A DNA stretch of 26,011 nt from Paraprevotella sp. (GTDB lineage: Bacteria; Bacteroidota; Bacteroidia; Bacteroidales; Bacteroidaceae), in assembly GCA_021205005.1 (NCBI GenBank), contig JAJPYK010000070.1, forward strand, positions 6,594-32,604, given 5' to 3'. The position numbers were made by a program, and so were the translations under genes. The notes under the pieces were generated by a model, which worked only from the letters and a program-made list of their open reading frames with translations, was not told the DNA's origin and made no database searches. Each line of letters starts with the position of its first letter. Position 1 is the first letter of the stretch. Below are positions 16,758-23,854 of the stretch, one piece after another.

Positions 16758-16773
16758 TTTCTGCGGACAGAAA
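16758..16773 (+). terminator. Small hairpin after hydF
   Basis: TTTCTG and CAGAAA arms with a 4-nt CGGA loop, 10 nt after the hydF stop. It is short for a terminator and lacks a T-run; the position is its main support. The core CTGCGGA resembles the ~22-nt repeat family but occurs once. Confidence 0.3.
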
Positions 16774-16809
16774 ATCGGCAAAAGACAAGGAGACTCGGCG
16801 GTAGTTTCG

Positions 16810-16817
16810 TACCTTTA
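16810..16817 (+). promoter_or_regulatory. Possible -7 element for xpt
   Basis: TACCTTTA matches TAnnTTTG except for the final base, 25 nt upstream of the xpt ATG. No -33 element is clear. Confidence 0.35.
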
Positions 16818-16841
16818 CATCTTTATTCATACACCCCGATT

Positions 16842-17411
16842 ATGCAAGCACTCAAAGAGCGCATCCTGCGCGACGGAAAATGTTTTGAAGGAGGCATCCT
16901 GAAAGTGGACAACTTCATCAATCATCAGATGGATCCCATTCTGATGAAGTCGATGGCCGTAGAGTTCGTCCGACGGTTCGCCGGAGAAGACATCAATAAA
17001 ATACTCACCATCGAAGCCAGCGGCATCGCCCCCGCCATCATGGTGGGCTATCTGCTGGAGCTTCCGGTCGTGTTTGCCAAGAAAAAGAAACCGAGTACGA
17101 TGGAAAACATGCTGACCACTCAAGTTTTTTCTTTCACCAAAAACAATACCTACGACGTATTCGTATGCAAGGATTATCTACATCCGGGAGATAAAGTGCT
17201 TTTCATCGACGACTTTCTGGCCAACGGCAATGCAGCCAAAGGCATCATAGACCTCGTGCAGCAATCGGGCGCAGAGCTTTCCGGCATGGGTTTTCTCATC
17301 GAAAAAGCGTTCCAGCATGGCGGCGATGCCCTGCGCGACCGAGGTATTAGAGTGGAATCTTTGGCCATAATCGAAAGTCTGGAAGGTTGCCGCATACGGC
17401 TGAAAGAATAA
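16842..17411 (+). CDS. xpt: Xanthine phosphoribosyltransferase
   Basis: Salvages xanthine to XMP using PRPP, feeding guanine-nucleotide synthesis; cytoplasmic. 189 aa, the usual length. The opening [20 protein letters not shown] followed by [12 protein letters not shown] is characteristic of Xpt. The PRPP-binding loop is [18 protein letters not shown], and the PPi loop region is [32 protein letters not shown] is also family-typical. It has its own likely promoter and no functional link to the hyd genes. The leader is too short for a guanine riboswitch and none is seen. Confidence 0.95.
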   Translation: MQALKERILRDGKCFEGGILKVDNFINHQMDPILMKSMAVEFVRRFAGEDINKILTIEASGIAPAIMVGYLLELPVVFAKKKKPSTMENMLTTQVFSFTKNNTYDVFVCKDYLHPGDKVLFIDDFLANGNAAKGIIDLVQQSGAELSGMGFLIEKAFQHGGDALRDRGIRVESLAIIESLEGCRIRLKE

Positions 17412-17467
17412 TTTCCCGCCCCTATTCCGACACTCGGCATCCCCCCGCCTGAAGTCCGAAAATCAAT

Positions 17468-17546
17468 CTCCGCAGATTGATTTATTTTTCTCCGCAGATT
17501 GAAAAATCATTCGGCGCAGATTGATAAATCGTTCTCCGCAGATCGG
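17468..17546. repeat. Tandem array, 4 copies, exact 22-nt period
   Basis: The core CTCCGCAGATTGA starts at 17468 and 17490, CGGCGCAGATTGA at 17512 and CTCCGCAGATCGG at 17534, each step exactly 22 nt. Spacers are AT-rich and partly conserved (AATCA/AAATC-like). The copies are too short and too diverged for CRISPR. The same ~22-nt spacing and CGCAG core, on the other strand, occur at 4259-4360. Confidence 0.8.
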
Positions 17547-17713
17547 TAATCGAATAAAATTACCGTTACACAACGAGCGTCATGTTTCCTTTTATTTTTT
17601 AGCATAAAAATGTTTTTTTCTCAAAAGACACAGCGTGCGCTCCTTATGACATTATGTACAACCATTAGCCCCCAAAGGCTCTCATATAACCATTTCAGAT
17701 TACACAAATACAG

Positions 17714-17729
17714 TAAAATAGCTATTTTA
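17714..17729. promoter_or_regulatory. 16-nt perfect palindrome, candidate operator
   Basis: TAAAATAGCTATTTTA is perfectly symmetric and lies 38 nt upstream of the -33 element of the TonB operon. The half-sequence AAAATAGCC recurs at 17748-17756. A dimeric regulator could bind here; which one is unknown. Confidence 0.4.
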
Positions 17730-17767
17730 TCGAAAAAGTAACAAACCAAAATAGCCACATATAGGTA

Positions 17768-17798
17768 TTGTGCAATGTGTTTACTATTCCTAATTTTG
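17768..17798 (+). promoter_or_regulatory. Bacteroidota promoter (-33 TTG, -7 TAATTTTG)
   Basis: TTG at 17768-17770, a 20-nt spacer, TAATTTTG at 17791-17798 followed by C: full consensus. It predicts a start near 17805 and a ~22-nt leader to ATG 17827, and drives the outer-membrane operon. Confidence 0.78.
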
Positions 17799-17826
17799 CC
17801 TCACAAAAATCAAAAGCGAGAATCAG

Positions 17827-20562
17827 ATGAAGAGAGCCATAGCCGTATGGTTGATACTGCTGCTTGTCTATCCGGTCATCTGCGCACAAAACGCCATTAC
17901 GGCGACAGTCACCGACAAGGAGACACATGAGCCTCTGATAGGTGCGGTAATACGTTTGAAGGATGACAGCATACACTCAGTGACCTCTGATGCCAACGGT
18001 CTGTTCACGCTCAAGGCATCGGTCGGCGACACAGCCTACGTATCTTATTTAGGATACGGCACACAACCTATATGCCTGCAACAAGGTAAAGTTTATGGGT
18101 TGTCTCCTCAAACCCGTCAACTGAATGACGTCGTAGTGACGGCCACCGAATCGAAAAGCCTTACCAGCGCGTCGGAAATCGGCCAACACGCCATGGAGCA
18201 TCTGCAACCCTCCAGCTTCACGGACTTGCTGGAACTGCTGCCCGGCGGACAGGCTCGTGACCCGTCATTGGCCTCGCCCAACACCATCCACCTGCGCGAA
18301 GTTCCCGTCTCTGACGGCAATTATAACACGTCCTCTTTAGGCACGGCATTCATCGTGGATGGCGCGAGGATCAGTACGAACGCCAACATGCAACATTTGT
18401 CGGGGGCCGTCGACAACACGGCCGTATCGCGCGACTTTACCAATGCGGGAGTGGATATGCGTGCCATCTCTACCGACGACATACAAAAAGTAGAGATCGT
18501 GAGAGGCATCCCCTCGGTCGAATACGGCGATCTGACCAGCGGACTGGTAAAAATTCAACGCAAAAAAGGCGGGCATGACTTGTCCGCCCGATTCAAAGCC
18601 GACATGGATACCAAACTGTTCTATCTGGCTAAAGGTATGGAATGGGAAAAGAGACGGATCACCTTGAACGTCAGCGCCGACTACATGGACAACCGTGCCG
18701 ACCCCAGAAACATATTGGAGACGTACAGCAGAATGACCTTTTCGGCACGAACGTCCAAGCAGTGGCAACTGGACGGCTACACGGTGGAACTGGACGTGAA
18801 CGCGGACTACGGCGGTTCTTTCGACAAGGACAAGGTGGACCCCGACCAGAACTACGGCAACGTAGACAAATTCTCCCAAGAATATAATCGTATGGCCACG
18901 GATATTTCATTCGAACTGTCCAACAAACACCAGCAATCCTGGTTCAAGACGTTTTCCGTCAAAACTACGGTCTCTTACGAGAAAGACCAGACGCCCCGTA
19001 CCCGACAGGTGCAGATGGACAGCGAGAAGCCGGCAGCGACATCGACTCAAGACGGCGAATCGGACGCCGTACTGATCTATCCCTACCGCTACGCGGCTTC
19101 GCAAAGTGCCGACGGCGAACCTTTGAGCATCTACGCCAAAGCCGAAGCCGAGTTCACCGTGCCTCAACTGAAAAAATACAGCCTGTCTCTATTGGCCGGC
19201 ACCGATTGGCAAATGGATAAAAACTACGGTGCAGGACAAGTGTTCGACCCATATCATCCGCTCTATCCCAACAGCTATTCGCGTCCCCGGCCTTACTATG
19301 ACATCCCGGCATCGCATATCGGAGGAGTCTATGCCGAAGCCACGGCCGGTATCCCTTTCGGTGATTTCCGGCTGGACCTGCAAGCCGGCATCCGAGGCAC
19401 CGATTTGTTCAACCTCCCGGCATCCTATGCCATGCACGGCAAGGTATATGCCGATCCGCGCGTCAATGCCGGCATCACGCTGCCGGCGTTCCATGTAAGC
19501 GGCAAGGATATGATCATCCGCTTCACCGGCGGCATCGGACAGCACACCAAGACACCGACCTTGGACCAACTCTTTCCCGAAAACATGTATCTTGACTTGG
19601 TGGAACTCAACTATTATCATGCCATAAGGGAGTATCGCCGCATCTATCTCCGCACCTATATCGTGGACCAGGCCAACCGTCAGCTCCGGCCCGCCCGCAA
19701 CCTGAAGTGGGAGGCCGCCGTAGACGCTTCGTGGCGCGGCAACCGATTCACCCTGACCTATTTTGAAGAGAATATGAATTCAGGTTTCCGTACGATGGAT
19801 ATCTATGCCCCCTATGCCTACAAACAATACGACGCCTCGGGCGTCGACGCCAATGCGCTGACAGGACCGCCCGACATCGCCACACTGCCTTATCAAGAAA
19901 AGAAGGAACTGCTGGCACATAATATCACGTCCAATGGCAGCCGCACCTTCAAACAGGGAGTGGAGCTCACGATGTCGACCGTGCGCGTGCCGGTCGTCAA
20001 CACCCGACTGACCGTCACGGGAGCATGGTTCAAGTCGGAATACCACAACTCACAGGACATTATGAACCGGCCTTCTTACACCGTGGACGGACAACGCATC
20101 AATTATGAGGGCATCTATCGGGACGACGACGGTTACATACGCGAAATGTACAATACGAACTTCACTTTCGACACGGACGTCCCCAAACTAAAGCTGGGCA
20201 TATCACTTTCGCTGCAATGTATGTGGCTGACGGCGGAACAGAGCATGCCCAAGCAAAAAACGCCCGACCGCTACATGGATGCGGACGGCGTGATAAGGCC
20301 ATTCACCGAGAGCGACGCACAAGATCCCGTGCTGCAACTGCTCATCCGTCCTTACAACCCGGCACAGGCCGAACGTCAGACGGAGCCGTTCAGCATGAAC
20401 GTGAACCTGAAGGCCACCAAGAAACGGCTCAACGACAAGATTATGGTGGCATTGTTCGTGAACAAGCTGTGGGATGCACATCCCGACTACGTACGCAACG
20501 GCTATCAAGTAAGACGCTACGTCAACCCTTATTTCGGGGTGGAACTGAATTTTAAACTATAA
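17827..20562 (+). CDS. TonB-dependent outer-membrane receptor
   Basis: 911 aa. Signal peptide 1-20 (cleavage near VICAQN), then a carboxypeptidase-regulatory-like domain (~23-105: ITATVTDKETHEPLIGAVIR, GLFTLKASVGDTAYVSYLGY), a plug domain (~110-245, with LNDVVVTATESKS and DIQKVEIVRGIPSVEYGDL), and a large barrel that ends in VNPYFGVELNFKL. It imports a substrate across the outer membrane using TonB energy. No SusD partner follows; instead come DUF4876/DUF6850 proteins and an M16 peptidase, so this is not a standard glycan locus. A peptide or metal-complex substrate is possible but is inference. The frame is intact, unlike those of the downstream genes. The stop overlaps the next ATG (TAATG). 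Confidence 0.9.
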   Translation: MKRAIAVWLILLLVYPVICAQNAITATVTDKETHEPLIGAVIRLKDDSIHSVTSDANGLFTLKASVGDTAYVSYLGYGTQPICLQQGKVYGLSPQTRQLNDVVVTATESKSLTSASEIGQHAMEHLQPSSFTDLLELLPGGQARDPSLASPNTIHLREVPVSDGNYNTSSLGTAFIVDGARISTNANMQHLSGAVDNTAVSRDFTNAGVDMRAISTDDIQKVEIVRGIPSVEYGDLTSGLVKIQRKKGGHDLSARFKADMDTKLFYLAKGMEWEKRRITLNVSADYMDNRADPRNILETYSRMTFSARTSKQWQLDGYTVELDVNADYGGSFDKDKVDPDQNYGNVDKFSQEYNRMATDISFELSNKHQQSWFKTFSVKTTVSYEKDQTPRTRQVQMDSEKPAATSTQDGESDAVLIYPYRYAASQSADGEPLSIYAKAEAEFTVPQLKKYSLSLLAGTDWQMDKNYGAGQVFDPYHPLYPNSYSRPRPYYDIPASHIGGVYAEATAGIPFGDFRLDLQAGIRGTDLFNLPASYAMHGKVYADPRVNAGITLPAFHVSGKDMIIRFTGGIGQHTKTPTLDQLFPENMYLDLVELNYYHAIREYRRIYLRTYIVDQANRQLRPARNLKWEAAVDASWRGNRFTLTYFEENMNSGFRTMDIYAPYAYKQYDASGVDANALTGPPDIATLPYQEKKELLAHNITSNGSRTFKQGVELTMSTVRVPVVNTRLTVTGAWFKSEYHNSQDIMNRPSYTVDGQRINYEGIYRDDDGYIREMYNTNFTFDTDVPKLKLGISLSLQCMWLTAEQSMPKQKTPDRYMDADGVIRPFTESDAQDPVLQLLIRPYNPAQAERQTEPFSMNVNLKATKKRLNDKIMVALFVNKLWDAHPDYVRNGYQVRRYVNPYFGVELNFKL

Positions 20563-20975
20563 TGATCATGAAGAGAAAGGAATACCGGCATCGCCTCTTG
20601 CGATACGGCGGTTTGTCGGCCGTCGTATTAGCGACCGTCTTATCCTTAGGCAGTTGTCACAAAGAATACGACGACTATTCCACAACGGCGGTCATCACTT
20701 TGGAGACTACGGGCGTAACAAAGATCCAGCGTATCCCAGGCACGGCCGTCATGACCAATCTGAACAACAAACAGCAGTTCTCCTCTTCCGATTTCGACGG
20801 AACTACTATTTATATAGATGTGTTCCGGGGCGCTTACTCCGCCGATGTGGAAGGCGCCTTGGTCTACACCGATTCCATCGGTCAGGAGCAGACAAAGATG
20901 TTCAGAGCGTCCACATCCTACTGCGAGGCTATCAGTCATCCGGCTCCCATCCGTCTGAAACTCATATACTTGTAA
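20562..20975 (+). CDS. Small lipoprotein resembling the DUF4876 N-terminal domain
   Basis: 137 aa. The N-terminus has a hydrophobic segment and lipobox (VLATVLSLGSCHKEY), so the mature protein would be lipid-anchored at Cys. The remaining ~105 residues look like one beta-sandwich. Comparison by eye with the gene at 22570 gives a shared pattern: a TLVN/TNLNN segment, an F..xDF motif, a Y.DV/YIDT strand, an EG/RGAYS turn, and a Q..K.FRAST/Q.VKSTR strand. It therefore seems to be a free-standing copy of the N-terminal part of DUF4876 proteins. ATG 20562 overlaps the receptor stop; ATG 20568 (MKRKEYR) is an equally good start. Probably an accessory to the receptor; function unknown. Confidence 0.65.
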   Translation: MIMKRKEYRHRLLRYGGLSAVVLATVLSLGSCHKEYDDYSTTAVITLETTGVTKIQRIPGTAVMTNLNNKQQFSSSDFDGTTIYIDVFRGAYSADVEGALVYTDSIGQEQTKMFRASTSYCEAISHPAPIRLKLIYL

Positions 20976-20976
20976 G

Positions 20977-22491
20977 ATGAAAATGCGTAGTTTTTTTTCT
21001 CCTGATCGCCCTCCTTTCCGCCAGCTTCCAGGCCGTGGCTGCCGATACGGACAGCCTCGCGATAGCCGAGCATAAACGCCTGCAACACGATATGCCGGGC
21101 GGCAAAAGCGGAAATCCTGCGCTGAAAGTAGATTTCTATCGGCTCTCTTACTCCGAGATTCTGGCCGATTTCAGCTATCGCAATGCCAATACTCCCCTAC
21201 TTTATCAGACCGGAAAGGTACCATGTTCGGTCTTATCGAAGCCGACTCCTATTTAAGACTGAGTCCCTCCACGACGGTATGGGGAGAGGCGTCATACCGC
21301 AACGGGAAAAGGCGCGCGGTGAAATGGAACTCTACCGCCGACTACCTGTTACTCTACCCCTATGTCATGGCCGACAGCGTAGGCGGTGATCTCACATGCG
21401 AGCAGTATACCTTTGACGGAGGATGGGCATGGCAAAACGGACGTTTCGCCATCGGGGCGGAAGTCAGTTTCCGCGCCGAACACGAATACCGGACCATCGA
21501 TCCGCGTCCGCGCAGCATCGTTACCGAACTGAACGCCCTTGTAGGAGCGTCATACAGGTGGAAATCTTACACCTGGGGAGTGACCGCCGGAGGGCAATTC
21601 TACAAATAGACCAACAGTGTCATCCTCATGAACGAAACGGGAGGAGTACCCGAATACCAGATGGTAGGTTTAGGAGCGGACTATGCCCGCTTCTTCAGCA
21701 TTGCTTCTTCTGCCTATTATAAAGGTACGGGCTTCAACATCGGGGCGGATGTGAAACAGTCCCATGGTCAGGGACTGCAATTTTCCGGAGGATACCAATA
21801 CAGACCTTACGACCGCATTCTGACCGATCTCAACGCCTTGCCCCTCACCACGCTCTATCTGAAACGCCTGCATGGAGAACTTGAATGGAAAGCCGCAGGA
21901 CAAGTCGAATGGAGCGTCTTCGCAGGAACGGATTATGAGAAACGTACAGGTGACGAACAGATTGCCGGCAATTCCTCGGCTTCCGAGTATCGCATCTTAG
22001 GCAAACTCACCATGTATCATGCTCATAACGCTTCCTATTACGGCGGAGGCTGTGTCAGCCGGGCACAGAATCGCAACCGTTGGAGTGCGGAATTAAAAGG
22101 AGGCTGGATCGACTTCGCCGAACATTATATCTACCCCGTACGCAAACTCTCCTTCGGAAAGTTTTTTGCCGATCTCCAAACTCAGTGGATCCATTCTTTC
22201 AGAAATAACGGACTGCTGACCTGCGGTATCGACAGCCGATATTATGCCAACAGCCAAAAAGACATCACCATGCCTTATGCGCTGATGGACGAGCTCAATA
22301 CCGACCTCGTAGGACACACTTTCGACAGCAGTACGGCCAATTATGGCACGGCCGGCTTCGACGTGCGTTATGACCATCCGATCAAATCTTCCGGCCGTTA
22401 CGGCGTCTTCGCCACGCTATCCGGACATTGGACCGGCAATGGAAACTACCATGAAACCGACTTGAACATGGCAGTGGGAATGACTTTCTAA
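20977..22491 (+). pseudogene. DUF6850-type outer-membrane beta-barrel protein, three lesions
   Basis: Corrected, this would be a ~504-aa protein with signal peptide MKMRSFFLLIALLSASFQA and a beta-barrel-like body rich in alternating aromatic strands (YRLSYSEILADFSYRN, FGLIEADSYLRLSPSTTVWG, FNIGADVKQSHGQGLQFSGG) ending in LNMAVGMTF, a terminal Phe as in outer-membrane barrels. Lesions: (1) eight Ts at 20991-20998 where seven keep frame, so the product from ATG 20977 ends after 32 codons at TAA 21073; (2) one G missing near 21217-21218 (GGAAAGGTACC instead of GGAAAGGGTACC) shifts the frame back; (3) in-frame TAG at 21607-21609, probably a former CAG. The DUF6850 label rests on memory of DUF4876-linked operons and is less sure than the barrel call. 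Confidence 0.72.
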
Positions 22492-22569
22492 GAACAACAG
22501 AGAAATTCCTACCGACCGCATAAAAGATATATTTAAACAGTAACTACATTTATAAAAAACGATTGTAAA
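22492..22569. other. Short intergenic gap before DUF4876 gene
   Basis: 78 nt, AT-rich. TACATTTA at 22545-22552 is one base off the TAnnTTTG element and could provide a weak internal promoter for the DUF4876 and M16 genes. Nothing else is seen. Confidence 0.25.
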
Positions 22570-23817
22570 ATGAAAAGAAGAAACTTATTTATTGTGCTTG
22601 CAGCCACTTTGGGCTGTATGTCCATGATGTCTTGTCAGGACGATGATACGGGAGAAAATACGGCAAACGCAGAAAAGGCATCTTTTGCCCTCTCGCTTCA
22701 GATGCCGGTAGACCGGAAAGATCCCAAATTATTGGAGGCCACGGCTACACTGGTGAATGTCGCAACCAAGGAAACTTTCACCACCGACAATTTCACGAAG
22801 AACGGAGACGAGTATATCGATACGTGATCTATCCCGGAAGGAACATACTCCTTGAACGTAACGGGAAAAATAGATTATCTCTTTGAAGATTCGTTACGCC
22901 AGACACAAGCTGTCAAATCTACGCGAGATAATGTGGTAATCACCTCTAAACAGGAAACCAACAAGCTGAACATGGCTTTGAACATCTATAACGCACAGGA
23001 CGGCCTGGTCATCTCCGAAATATTCTACACCGGAACACTGACACCGGACGGCAAGATGTACAGCGATGACCAGTATTTCAAGATCGGGAATAACAGCGAT
23101 AGCGTGTTGTATCTTGACAGCTTGGCATTGGTAGAGTCATCCATGAGTACGGACGAAAAGAACGACTACCAACCCGACCTGATGAACGAGGCCATGACTT
23201 GCGATGTCATCTACATGTTCCCCGGTAGTGGGAAGGACTATCCCATAAAGCCCGGACAGGAAATCCTGTTGGCACTCAACGCCCGCAACCACAAAGAGTT
23301 CAATCCGCAGTCCATGGACTTGAGCAAAGCCGATTTTGAAATCTACAACGAATTACCGGATATGGATAATATAGACACGGACAATCCGGATGTGCCTAAT
23401 CTCTTGAAATGGTATGACGGCGATACCGACTATTTTACGTTAAACACCAGAGGAAACAAGGCTTATGCTCTGGCACGCCCCACGGTAGACCTCGCAACCT
23501 TCCTCGAAAAGTATAAGTATACCTTTACTTATACCTTTACCTACGACGGATACGTCATACCGATGGACGAAGACGGCTTCCGCATACCTAACGAGTGGGT
23601 GCTGGATGCCGTAAATCTGAGTACCCAAGGAGGATACCAATGGAATGTAACCTCCAGTCAGCTCGACTTCGGATGGACCTATTGCGGCACGACCGAGTAT
23701 GACGAACAGCGTTACGGCAAGTCGGTAATACGTAAGAAAGAAAACGGGAAGTGGGTGGACACCAACAATTCTACCAATGACTTCACCCCCAACTCTCAAC
23801 CGTCCATGATGAAGTAA
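22570..23817 (+). pseudogene. DUF4876 lipoprotein, interrupted by in-frame TGA
   Basis: The frame spans 415 codons, with TGA at codon 86 (22825-22827) and no other stop before TAA at the end. A lipobox (GCMSMMSCQDDD) marks a lipoprotein. The N-terminal ~105 residues form a beta domain like that of the 20562 gene. The C-terminal ~300 residues are DUF4876-typical: LVISEIFYTGTLTPDGKMY, DQYFKIGNNSDSVLYLDSLA, IKPGQEILLALNARNH, NVDL-type SMDLSKADFEIY and NLLKWYDGDTDYFTLNTRGN. The text on both sides of TGA (YIDT / SIPEGTYSLNVTG) is continuous, so it is a point lesion, not two genes. Restart at a TTG at 22852 would lack the signal peptide. A perfect-but-one 12-nt duplication lies at 23518-23541. Confidence 0.85.
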
Positions 23818-23854
23818 AATGTTTCACACTAACGATAATAACCATTAAAAAGAT

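Larger units (their letters stand above)
17412..17826. other. Gene-free interval with repeat array, palindrome, promoter
   Basis: 415 nt between xpt and the TonB receptor gene. In order it holds a 22-nt tandem array (17468-17546), a 7-bp hairpin CGGTAAT/ATTACCG (17544-17565) that may end the xpt transcript, a T-rich stretch, a 16-nt palindrome (17714-17729) and a full promoter (17768-17798). No coding frame is credible. Confidence 0.6.

Noticed and set aside
16749..16841. Guanine/xanthine riboswitch in front of xpt
   Set aside because: The leader is at most about 25 nt from the likely start, and no purine-riboswitch core or pairing is visible in the 93-nt gap.
17468..17546. CRISPR array
   Set aside because: The repeat core is only ~13 nt, the full period is 22 nt, spacers are ~9 nt and similar to each other, and no cas genes are present.
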